From CAVYHJ01 sp963768165 [NCBI: uncultured bacterium] (GTDB lineage Bacteria > UBP4 > UBA4092), in NCBI GenBank assembly GCA_963768165.1, contig CAVYHJ010000026.1:868001-932000 (forward strand): DNA of 64,000 nucleotides, in the 5' to 3' direction. The notes beneath the pieces were generated by a model that worked only from the letters and a program-made list of their open reading frames with translations, made no database searches and was not told the DNA's origin. Shown piece by piece: positions 44,415 through 52,313 of this stretch; position 1 is the stretch's first letter; each line of letters starts with the position of its first letter. Made by a program: the position numbers and the translations under genes.

Positions 44415-45455
44415 CTAATAACTGGTGAAGGCGGGTGAGAAGATGCGTTTCAACCGTTCGTAGCGGATGAGGGTAAGTTTAGAGGTAAACCCGTCGGCAA
44501 ATATCTGACCAAGCAAAAATCCGGGATTCATCTCCGGCGCATTACATGTAGAACACAGCCGCACTAATTCTTGTTTGCCTTTGGCGTGAAGGTCGCGTAA
44601 GTCTACCATGCCTTGCGCGTTCCATAATTCGCGTAAACTAGCTTGATGGATATTGCCCAAGGATTTTCCTTCCACAATATCAAAACAGCAGAAGATAAAA
44701 TCGCCATTCCAAGTAAAGGTCATTGTTCGCCAGAGAAGAATACACGGTGGTTTACCCTGACGGATAGCTTTCAATTTTCGGTCTTTGCTCAATTCCGCCA
44801 CCTGTCCGCCCCAATTTAAAAAGGGTTTTACCCGCACAGTATCAACTCCCGCATTGCGCCAGTGATTAACAAAACCGGGAATATCAGCGCGGTTACAATC
44901 CATCTCGACAATTTGTAAGGCGGTGAATGGCTGGTGTTTGTATTCTTTGCGCATTTTCAAAAATTGTTCCACATTTTTATTGACGTTGCTAAAATCGCTG
45001 CGTCCTTTGACTTCCTCATAGACCTTGGCAGAAAAAGCATCTATAGATACAATGAGATAATCCAAACCGGCATCCAGTAATCCTTTGGCCATTTTCTCAT
45101 TCAAAAGCGCGCCATTGGTAGATAATCCCATGCAGACATCATTCTTTTTGGTATATTCAATAATTTCGAACAACTTGGGGTGCATCAATGGTTCTCCGCC
45201 TAAATGCAGGTAGAATAATTCCACGAAGTCTTTGGACTGATCTACGATTTTTTTCAAAGTATCCATTTCCATAAACCCGAACCCGCGTGTTGCGTGCATC
45301 TGGGGACAATGCACACAGGTAGCATTGCAATAATTGGTGGTTTCAGCAGTGATTTCCACGGGCATGGAATCTAGAACGGTTTTCCGCTGGATATAGTTCT
45401 TTACCAGGCGGTACCGATTTCTTAATTTTACGGGATTAAATATACCTTTAACCAT
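44415..45455 (-). CDS. Radical SAM/SPASM-domain protein
   Basis: 346 residues. CNATCVHCPQ with Cys43, Cys47 and Cys50, LHLGGEPLMHPKLFEI (GGEP), GLSTNGALLNEKMA and LIVSIDAFSAKVYEEVKGRSDF. C-terminal SPASM: PCILLWRTMTFTWNGDFIFCCFD, then GNIHQASLRELWNAQG and RLCSTCNAPE. This is the common B12-independent SPASM architecture with auxiliary cluster cysteines. It differs clearly from the radical SAM protein at 37874-39001. It is likely part of the envelope cluster together with the following methyltransferase-glycosidase-phosphatase set, about 100 bp away. The substrate is unknown. Confidence 0.88.
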   Translation of the reverse strand: MVKGIFNPVKLRNRYRLVKNYIQRKTVLDSMPVEITAETTNYCNATCVHCPQMHATRGFGFMEMDTLKKIVDQSKDFVELFYLHLGGEPLMHPKLFEIIEYTKKNDVCMGLSTNGALLNEKMAKGLLDAGLDYLIVSIDAFSAKVYEEVKGRSDFSNVNKNVEQFLKMRKEYKHQPFTALQIVEMDCNRADIPGFVNHWRNAGVDTVRVKPFLNWGGQVAELSKDRKLKAIRQGKPPCILLWRTMTFTWNGDFIFCCFDIVEGKSLGNIHQASLRELWNAQGMVDLRDLHAKGKQELVRLCSTCNAPEMNPGFLLGQIFADGFTSKLTLIRYERLKRIFSPAFTSY

Positions 45456-45616
45456 GTTTTACTTTCCAACCAAGCGGAATTATTCCTTGATTCCTTATTA
45501 TATTCCAGTAATTCATTTTCTGATAACCGACTAATTCTGTCAAGTTAAATATTAGAAACAATTTAAGGTTTAAAGTTCTTTTAGGTTACGTCACCCGCCT
45601 CAGGCAATCTTTAACC

Positions 45617-45901
45617 TTATTTATCAAATATTTTCCAAATTCCTTTGGGGACGGAAGTGGGAATGTCATTTGCATGGTTGAGCACCCTCACATTATTCAG
45701 ATTAATATTTGTACTATCAACACCACCAAAGATGGTCATCCGATTATTTGCAGTATCGTAGATGGCTTTATAAAAAACTCGTGTTGTCGGGATGCTCCCA
45801 GTCGGAAAAAGTTGTGTCCAGCTTTGTGCCTGTGTGAAAATGGTTAATGAAAGAAAGAGAAGATAGCTTATTGAAACCGAACTTATATGTTTGAAAAACA
45901 T
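45617..45901 (-). CDS. Truncated secreted kelch-repeat protein
   Basis: 94 residues from ATG 45901, which has AGGAGG 7 bases upstream. A signal peptide (MFFKHISSVSISYLLFLSLT, cut after TQAQS) is followed by just one kelch-like blade: WTQLFPTGSIPTTRVFYKAI and YDTANNRMTIFGGVDSTNIN. Secreted kelch proteins normally have five or more blades, so this is probably the 5' remnant of a longer gene that now ends in a non-homologous tail (VPKGIWKIFDK). A hairpin (AAGGTTTAAAG at 45565-45575 with CTTTAACCTT at 45609-45618) covers the stop. Confidence 0.55.
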   Translation of the reverse strand: MFFKHISSVSISYLLFLSLTIFTQAQSWTQLFPTGSIPTTRVFYKAIYDTANNRMTIFGGVDSTNINLNNVRVLNHANDIPTSVPKGIWKIFDK

Positions 45902-46002
45902 TTTACATCCTCCTGTTATGTTTAGATTATACTGCCAATCGTTATTCTCCACTATAGCAGTGTCATCACGAAGGAAAAATCTTGCAAAATATTTTTAATT
46001 GA

Positions 46003-46125
46003 TTGATTTTATTGAAGATAAAACATTTAACGTTTGAGACCTTTGAAAAGTCCCCATAGTGGAGAAAAATAATTATTGGCCCGATGGTCAATAATTCTAA
46101 ATGGTTGATTTTATTGAAGATAAAA
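46003..46125. repeat. 21-bp direct repeat, 102 bp apart, each with a small palindrome
   Basis: TTGATTTTATTGAAGATAAA plus one A occurs at 46003-46023 and 46105-46125 with no mismatch. Each copy contains TTTTATTGAAGATAAAA, which can fold into a 6-bp stem. It lies in the 457-bp intergenic stretch before the spermidine-synthase-like gene's stop, next to three perfect hairpins. Confidence 0.7.
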
Positions 46126-46229
46126 TTTGCAACATTTGTTACTAATTTTTTATAGCTATTTATTCAGAGGTCTCGTTTGTAAAAAGTTTTCCCTGATTTA
46201 CATGAAACGATAGGCGGGTCATGTAGGTA

Positions 46230-46391
46230 TTGGAATGAACGAGAGTGATCTCGTTCATTCCAAAGAGCGGAAATGACAATAGGAATTCCACTTAAACCAA
46301 AGATTTGGAATAAGTGTCTTGAATGTGGACACTTATTATAGGTAATTGATTTTGTGAAAGTTGCTTCAAAGTCTTACAGTGCGACTTTGAA
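46230..46391. other. Three consecutive perfect stem-loops, candidate structured RNA or 3' region
   Basis: (1) A 15-bp stem, TTGGAATGAACGAGA (46230-46244), capped by GTGA, a GNRA-type loop, and closed at 46263. (2) A 9-bp stem ATAAGTGTC (46310-46318) with GACACTTAT (46328-46336). (3) A 9-bp stem TTCAAAGTC (46365-46373) with GACTTTGAA (46383-46391). All three lie just beyond the minus-strand stop at 46410, so they may form a 3' untranslated structure, or a separate small RNA. No T-run follows any of them on the minus strand. Confidence 0.55.
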
Positions 46392-46409
46392 AATTAGCCC
46401 AAATAGGAG

Positions 46410-48815
46410 TTATATTCGACTGGCACGGAGATAGGAGACTGTGGCAATGAAGTAGCAGGCGACACCGGTCCAATAGGTGGTGGAAATGCCTGCATTAAGG
46501 GAAATAACGATGGCGAGGACGGAAGCGCAGACAGAGGTGGCTCCGTTAAGTCCCCACAGCCAGGGAGTCAGGTCTCGAGACCGCATGGAAGCTAATTTCA
46601 TACCGAGGGGAAATGCCATACCCATGAATAATCCCAAGGGGAATAGCATGAGGGTGGAAACAACTATGCGAATAGGGGTGGTCGAGGTTTGAAATAATTT
46701 AACCGAATAGGGTGTCAATAGTCCGATAAGAATAAGAATAATAGGGATAATAAAGAGACCGAATCGGCGAATCGGCGAATCGGCGAATCGGGGAGAAAAG
46801 AAATTGGTAAGAAAACTGCCGAAACCGCTGGAGATTAATAGACCAAAGAGAACGACTGACAGGCCATAGACCGGATGTCCCAAGAAAATGATTAACCTCT
46901 GCATTTGAGAAATTTCGATAAACATAAATCCCAGCCCAATAAAACTAAAAAAGAGAAACAGAGGTAGGACACCATGAAGGAGGGATTTATCGGTGGTCAG
47001 AATTAGCGGGACAATGATACAGAGAATCGTGAGTATCAGAACAACAATCAAGAGAACGCCCAATACTGCGATGGCTTCGGCATTAATCGGAAGGGCGCCC
47101 AAATCATTAAATTTCCCACGGAAGAAATCTTTCAAACGAACCATGTTAAAGAAAAAGGGGCTGTCGTCGGTGGGAGGAGTAATATTGATGGGAAACTTCA
47201 CCAAAAAGTCATCGGTATTTTTGCCGGAGGCGAGAAGGGCGAACGTGGAATTAGCGGCGTAGCGTGGTGTGAGCAAGGGTTCAAACTGTAACATATCCAT
47301 CGTATCGTCGAGGGTGTCCAGTTCTTTTTCTGAGAAAGGCTCTTTGGTGATAATCATCGTCCCCACTCCTTTCTCCGCATTATTCATTTTTTTGACAATG
47401 ACGATATGGCTGCGGGGATCCGTAACCCCCTGTTGTTTCAACATGGCGCAGGCCAGGGTCGTAAGACGATAAATTTCATCGGGAGTTTTCTGCGAATACC
47501 AGCGCGAAAAAGTTAACACTCCATGAGGAGTCAGATGTGTAAAAAAAGTATTCCACGCTTCCACGGTATACAACGAATTTTCCGTAAGAACAAACGCTCC
47601 GGCAGCGGTAGCCGCCCACGTGTCAATGAAGGAAACCTGAATTAAATCGAATTTGTCTTTGGTGCGAGCGATAAAACTGCGGGCTTCATCATTAACAAAA
47701 TGGACATTAGGAATACTATCCAGATGCCCCGAATAACTGCCATAATGTTTATTGACTGTGTTGAGAATATCTTTATTAATCTCCACGGCCGTCACCGATT
47801 TTTGTCCAAATGCCAAGGCCGAAAGGATATCTCTGCCACCACCCGCACCCACCACCAGCACATTGGCGTCCTGCCGGATATAATGCGCCAAGTTGATAAT
47901 ATCATATTTTAAATAATATAAACCTTTTACGTTTCCATTGAAATATGTGATAGGTGTGCCGGCGTTTTCGTCAATATTCAACATCAAGCTCAAGCTTTTC
48001 GTGTTGGAAGGCAACGTGGAACTGAGTCCCCAGCCGAAGGGTTTTCCTGGTACCGCAGGATTACCATACACGGCAATGCGAGAATACGAATTCCATTTTT
48101 GATACAGAGGAATATAATCTTTGTCGCTTTCTAAAATTCCTTTCACCCAAATCAAGCGAATAAACTGAGATTCATCGCCTGCCATAACGGTATTCGTACC
48201 CGCTACAATGGATATGAGCAACATCCATAGAAAAACCAATTTATAAAGTTTCTTGGAGGGAAGTCTGGCGGAAAAGAATAAAGCAGCAAAAGCTGCAATT
48301 ACTGATACAACAAGCACAGCGGAAGGACCATCGAAAATGCGCAACAAATAAATTAAAGCAATACAACCCAATGCTGCTCCCGTTAAATCCGCGGCGTATA
48401 ATTTGCCAATGTGTCCGGGAAATTTAGTGAGCGCAAGACAGACGCAAATGCCGCTGAAAATAAAAGGAATGGAAATCACCAGATAGGTCAGGGTAAGGGA
48501 ATAGATTCCCATGAAGGATAATTTATAGATGACGGGACATTCCAAGTGTGTCAGAAAACTGAAAATAATGGAAATGGAGAAATAAAAAGAATTTACAGCG
48601 AGTTGGCGTTGGACCTGTTCAGGAACATAACGACTCGGGTGTAAATAGACCCAGAGAGAACCGACGGTCATACCGAACATGGCAATGGAAACAGCCATAA
48701 ATGCCATATGGTACCACATAGTCACACTGAAAATTCGAGTGAGTAAAATCTCGAATGTAAGTGTGGCCAGAGTTACGAGAAACAATCCAATATAGATATC
48801 CTTTTTCACGGTCAT
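46410..48815 (-). CDS. Membrane-embedded spermidine synthase-like protein (SpeE-type domain within a polytopic protein)
   Basis: 801 residues: about six N-terminal membrane helices (1-210, beginning IYIGLFLVTLATLTFEILLTR, the usual start of this family), a soluble aminopropyltransferase-like domain (about 290-560) with ANVLVVGAGGGRDILSALAFG, SVTAVEINKDILN, NVHFVNDEARSFI and DLIQVSFIDTWAATAAGAFVLTENSLYT, and six or more C-terminal helices. The acceptor-site acid is part of the S(F)IDTWA segment rather than the canonical D-x-x-D/P of true spermidine synthases, so polyamine synthesis is doubtful. Such proteins are frequent in anaerobic candidate phyla and uncharacterised. Its ATG overlaps the upstream YfhO gene by 4 bp. 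Confidence 0.85.
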   Translation of the reverse strand: MTVKKDIYIGLFLVTLATLTFEILLTRIFSVTMWYHMAFMAVSIAMFGMTVGSLWVYLHPSRYVPEQVQRQLAVNSFYFSISIIFSFLTHLECPVIYKLSFMGIYSLTLTYLVISIPFIFSGICVCLALTKFPGHIGKLYAADLTGAALGCIALIYLLRIFDGPSAVLVVSVIAAFAALFFSARLPSKKLYKLVFLWMLLISIVAGTNTVMAGDESQFIRLIWVKGILESDKDYIPLYQKWNSYSRIAVYGNPAVPGKPFGWGLSSTLPSNTKSLSLMLNIDENAGTPITYFNGNVKGLYYLKYDIINLAHYIRQDANVLVVGAGGGRDILSALAFGQKSVTAVEINKDILNTVNKHYGSYSGHLDSIPNVHFVNDEARSFIARTKDKFDLIQVSFIDTWAATAAGAFVLTENSLYTVEAWNTFFTHLTPHGVLTFSRWYSQKTPDEIYRLTTLACAMLKQQGVTDPRSHIVIVKKMNNAEKGVGTMIITKEPFSEKELDTLDDTMDMLQFEPLLTPRYAANSTFALLASGKNTDDFLVKFPINITPPTDDSPFFFNMVRLKDFFRGKFNDLGALPINAEAIAVLGVLLIVVLILTILCIIVPLILTTDKSLLHGVLPLFLFFSFIGLGFMFIEISQMQRLIIFLGHPVYGLSVVLFGLLISSGFGSFLTNFFSPRFADSPIRRFGLFIIPIILILIGLLTPYSVKLFQTSTTPIRIVVSTLMLFPLGLFMGMAFPLGMKLASMRSRDLTPWLWGLNGATSVCASVLAIVISLNAGISTTYWTGVACYFIATVSYLRASRI
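46761..46792. repeat. 8-bp tandem repeat (about 4 units) inside the SpeE-like gene
   Basis: GAATCGGC is repeated at 46761, 46769 and 46777, followed by GAATCGGG at 46785. It codes for PRFADSPIRRF between the C-terminal membrane helices. Eight is not a multiple of three, so gain or loss of one unit would shift the frame. Confidence 0.85.
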
Positions 48816-51163
48816 CGAAATAGCCTTTCAAATCCATTTCTGCGGACAGCCTGAAGAATTCCTATAAGAATCGCCAAGAGGGTTATAGCCGCGACGGCGT
48901 AGCCAATTTGATAAGTTACGGGATAATATTGAAATTCGATGGCATGGGAACCGGGAGTCAAATAAATCCCGCGGAATAAAAAATTGGCGCGATAAACAGG
49001 AGTTGTCTGACCGTCCAATTTCGCCTGCCAACCCGGATAATTATAATCCGCAAGAATGAAAAGACCTGGCGAATGGGTCTTGCAATTTATTAAAACTTTT
49101 GTCGGAGAATATTCCTGGAAAGTAATTTGGGCACTGCTTTCAGTAAGCAAATTGCCGGGTGCGGGTCCGGAATAGTTTTCCATAATGGCGTATTTACGCG
49201 GGTCGAATTGCGGGTTAAGAAATAATTTTACAGCAGTGTCTTGATTTTGAGTGTTTATCCAGCGGGTCACGAAATAGGCCCGTGGCAACACGGAGGGAAT
49301 TTCGTATATACGGACTTTTTTATCATAAATCAATTTCAATTCAGGGATATCCAAATAATCAGCGGTAAGGATATATTTGACATTGGTCATCGCCAACACC
49401 GGAATTCTCTTTTGCAATTCTTCCTCTCTTTCTTTTTTGGGCATCGTTGTCCATGGTTCCTCCACCGGCCCCATAATTTGAAAAAATCGCCAAGTACCGC
49501 TGACATTGCAATTTTGGAAACTGGAAATGCCATAATAGAGTCCTATATTATAATGCAAAGTTTCATTATCCACGGGAATATAATTCGACGCTTCCCCCAT
49601 TTCACTAAAATAGGAATAAATGCGATAGATACTGGTATCGTTTTGAAGGACTTGGAGAGTGTCGGGCTTATGATAAAAAACCTCCAAGGGATAGGCCTTA
49701 TTCGCGTCGAGATTGAGTACCTGCCCAAAAGAAAACATATCCACGACAATCAAGGCTACGGCAAATCCGCGAAATTGCCCGGGGGTTAATTTCCCCTTCA
49801 TCCACAACCAAATCCAGCCTGTGCTGACGCCGATAAGAACACCGCGCAGAAGGTTATCTGCGATCCGCGGGTTGGCGAATAAGTAGGCAGATTTGCTGTT
49901 GTAATTGAGGAAGAAGAAAATCGCGAAAATAATAATTATCAAAGATAGCAATCCAAGAATTTCTCTGAATCCCTTATAAAGTGCCGTTTCCGTAAATGAC
50001 TTTCCATTTGTTAAAATCCTGTCCAAGGAAAAACCGGTCAGAATCGCCAGTGAAAGATCGAAATAGAGATAAAGCCTACCCGGACTACGGGTATAATTCA
50101 GGATAGGGATATTGTGTGCCAATCCAAAGAAGGGAATGTATTTTCCAAAAGTAATGATAAATCCGATGAGACCTACCCAGAGAAAAAAGATTTGATGTCG
50201 CGATTTTTTATAAAACAGACCGGCGTACAAGACCATCCAGAGTGAAAAAATTCCGATATATCCACAGGTTTCAGCAAAATTTAAATTCACACTTTTTATA
50301 TCGGAGGGCAGGCCCAAAACAAAAGGAAAAAGGAGCCGAAATTGATGGATAGGTGGAACGGACATTTGAATCATATTTTCCAAGGGGAGCCCGTTCGCCC
50401 GCCAGGAACGGGACATGATATCCCGCATAGGAAATATCAGGGGAGCCGCAAATCCCATACTGACAATAGCGAATAAAAAAATCCGCGATAGGCGAATTTT
50501 CCTGCTTAGAAACACTTGGGAGTTATGAAGGGTAGTGGGACTGAGGAAATAATATAAGCAAGAAAATAGACTTGCAAACATTACAAATTGGGAGTGACCG
50601 GATAAGAAGTTCATTCCGTTAATAAGCCCGGCAATAATACAATAAATCCATTTTCCGCGCTGTAAATCTAGCTCTAGACATAGCAGGATAAAGGGCAGAT
50701 AGATCACTACACTCATTACATTGATATGCCCAAAATGTCCCAAATTAAATCCACAGAACGTGAACAGGAACGCGGAGCAAAAACTTGCTAATGAGGAAAT
50801 TCCCAACGTCCGGGTATACAGAAACATCCCCAATCCACAAAGCATATAATGAAAGATTATAAAATAATTGATCGCTGCATGTGGCGGGAGAAAACAGAAA
50901 AATAAATAGGTGAAAGGATAAAATGCACCCGCCAGAAAATCCGAAGCATAGGGATAACCGCAAAATATCAACGGGTTCCAGTACAAGGAAATTCCCTGCT
51001 TGACCGCATAAGCTGTATACCATCGGAACGGCAAATCTACCTGCCGGATATCGCCCGAATAGAAAATGCCCTGCAGGGTCACTGCTTTCCAAAACAATAA
51101 CAGGATGATGCCCTGCAAAAGCAGTATCCAACCGATGTCAGCCCTATATTTTTTCAACCACAT
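48812..51163 (-). CDS. YfhO-family polytopic membrane protein (GT-C-like), copy 2
   Basis: 783 residues, colinear with the 35259-37604 product: LFWKAVTLQGIFYSGDIRQVDLPFR, WNPLIFCGYPYASDFLAGAFYPFTY, FCGFNLGHFGHINVMSVV, then the Asn-rich extracytoplasmic loop (VNLNFAETCGYIG), FSFGQVLNLDANKAYPLEVFY and, in the C-terminal domain, NPQFDPRKYAIMENYSGP and LADYNYPGWQAKLDG. About 12-13 membrane helices. It probably transfers a sugar from a lipid carrier to a surface glycan. The two copies have diverged strongly and are separated by the rest of the cluster. It heads a coupled pair with the SpeE-like gene. It is divergent from the methyltransferase at 51312. Confidence 0.87.
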   Translation of the reverse strand: MWLKKYRADIGWILLLQGIILLLFWKAVTLQGIFYSGDIRQVDLPFRWYTAYAVKQGISLYWNPLIFCGYPYASDFLAGAFYPFTYLFFCFLPPHAAINYFIIFHYMLCGLGMFLYTRTLGISSLASFCSAFLFTFCGFNLGHFGHINVMSVVIYLPFILLCLELDLQRGKWIYCIIAGLINGMNFLSGHSQFVMFASLFSCLYYFLSPTTLHNSQVFLSRKIRLSRIFLFAIVSMGFAAPLIFPMRDIMSRSWRANGLPLENMIQMSVPPIHQFRLLFPFVLGLPSDIKSVNLNFAETCGYIGIFSLWMVLYAGLFYKKSRHQIFFLWVGLIGFIITFGKYIPFFGLAHNIPILNYTRSPGRLYLYFDLSLAILTGFSLDRILTNGKSFTETALYKGFREILGLLSLIIIIFAIFFFLNYNSKSAYLFANPRIADNLLRGVLIGVSTGWIWLWMKGKLTPGQFRGFAVALIVVDMFSFGQVLNLDANKAYPLEVFYHKPDTLQVLQNDTSIYRIYSYFSEMGEASNYIPVDNETLHYNIGLYYGISSFQNCNVSGTWRFFQIMGPVEEPWTTMPKKEREEELQKRIPVLAMTNVKYILTADYLDIPELKLIYDKKVRIYEIPSVLPRAYFVTRWINTQNQDTAVKLFLNPQFDPRKYAIMENYSGPAPGNLLTESSAQITFQEYSPTKVLINCKTHSPGLFILADYNYPGWQAKLDGQTTPVYRANFLFRGIYLTPGSHAIEFQYYPVTYQIGYAVAAITLLAILIGILQAVRRNGFERLFR

Positions 51164-51244
51164 AAACGGATTTGTTTTCTATGAGTAAAGCTTTTAATTA
51201 TACAATATAATGTAAAATATAATAATTTTTTGTGACAATAATTC

Positions 51245-51273
51245 TTTACAAGTCCGGCAGATTCCCCTATGAT
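51245..51273 (+). promoter_or_regulatory. Sigma-70-type promoter for the Zn-ribbon methyltransferase gene
   Basis: TTTACA at 51245-51250, a 17-bp spacer, TATGAT at 51268-51273. The predicted start lies about 30 bases before the TTG start codon at 51312. Confidence 0.6.
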
Positions 51274-51311
51274 TAATAATTTGTCAATTTAAAGATGCGG
51301 GAGTACAATGC

Positions 51312-52184
51312 TTGAATTCTCCAGTTTGTGAATTATGCGGAAGTAATAATATTCGTCTTCTTTTTATGCAGGATGGATTAAATATCGTTAAGTGCCGCCA
51401 ATGTCATTTATGTTTTGTTTCTCCACAAGAGAGTCCGGAAGCGCTTGCCAAAAGATACGGTTCTCCGGACTATTTCAACACGCAATTTGTCCAGAAATTT
51501 GGGTACGGTAATTACGCGCAGACCAGACGGTTATCGGATTTATGGTTTCAAAGAATTCTGCAACAAATTAACCGCTTGTCTCCTCAAAAAGGAAAGTTAT
51601 TGGATATTGGATGCGCTTTTGGATATTTTCTGATGCAAGCACAGGAAAAAGGATGGGATATACATGGATTGGAGCGATCATCATACGCCGTAGATTATGC
51701 CAAGAAGACATTTGGTCTAAATATTCAATTGGGAACTTTGGAGGAGAATTCGTATCCCGATAACTTTTTCCAAGCAGTAACTTTATTTGATGTCATTGAG
51801 CATGTCAGCAATCCAGAGGATGCTCTGTGTCAAATCCATCGAATTCTAATGCCGCAAGGGCTTTTAGTCATGACCACGCCTAATGAATCAGGACTCTTAC
51901 GAAAGCTTATGGGAAAACACTGGTTTCATTTTAAACCTTTGGAACATAATTACTTTTTTTCCAGTAGCAGCATAACCCAATTCCTAAAGAAGGCTGGATT
52001 TGATAATATCCATGTCCAACAATGCCACAAGATTGTGGATATTGAGTTTATGATTAATCGTGCCTTTCATTATAATTCTCATCTCCCGAAAATTGCCCAA
52101 TGGATTTCCGGTAATAATTTTTGGAAACATAAACCGTTCCCCTTCCCCACCGGAGAAATTGACGTCTTCGCCCGCAAAAAGTAG
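51312..52184 (+). CDS. SAM-dependent methyltransferase with N-terminal zinc ribbon (class I, Methyltransf_13/23-like)
   Basis: 290 residues from a TTG start with GCGGGAG eight bases upstream; an ATG four bases earlier is out of frame and stops at once. The N-terminal ribbon is CELCGSNN..VKCRQCHLCFVSP, with two CxxC knuckles, followed by the SAM fold: KLLDIGCAFGYFLMQAQEKG, GLERSSYAVDYAKK, VTLFDVIEHVSNPEDALCQIHRIL and GLLVMTTPN, plus a C-terminal part with HWFHFKPLEHNYFFSSSSI. This layout is common among methyltransferases of glycan and nucleotide-sugar clusters. It is the only plus-strand gene of the envelope block and ends at a shared hairpin terminator. Confidence 0.88.
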   Translation: MNSPVCELCGSNNIRLLFMQDGLNIVKCRQCHLCFVSPQESPEALAKRYGSPDYFNTQFVQKFGYGNYAQTRRLSDLWFQRILQQINRLSPQKGKLLDIGCAFGYFLMQAQEKGWDIHGLERSSYAVDYAKKTFGLNIQLGTLEENSYPDNFFQAVTLFDVIEHVSNPEDALCQIHRILMPQGLLVMTTPNESGLLRKLMGKHWFHFKPLEHNYFFSSSSITQFLKKAGFDNIHVQQCHKIVDIEFMINRAFHYNSHLPKIAQWISGNNFWKHKPFPFPTGEIDVFARKK

Positions 52185-52241
52185 CGATTGTAATATTCAT
52201 AATCGCTCGGTAAGAGCCCTTTGTATAAGGTTTTAACCAAT

Positions 52242-52279
52242 AAAAAAAAGACTTGCAGTGAATTGCTTCACTGCAAGTC
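52242..52279 (-). terminator. Strong intrinsic terminator of the exported-protein gene
   Basis: A 13-bp perfect stem (GACTTGCAGTGAA at 52250-52262, its inverse at 52267-52279) with a 4-nt loop. On the minus strand it is followed directly by eight Us (plus-strand A run 52242-52249). It lies 35 bp after the stop of the gene at 52314 and could also slow read-through from the plus-strand methyltransferase. Confidence 0.85.
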
Positions 52280-52313
52280 CATAAGACATATCTAGATAGT
52301 AATGATTATCGAA

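Noticed and set aside
48619-48837. Small frames inside the YfhO and SpeE-like genes
   Set aside because: They lie fully inside genes with clear homology and have no start signals.
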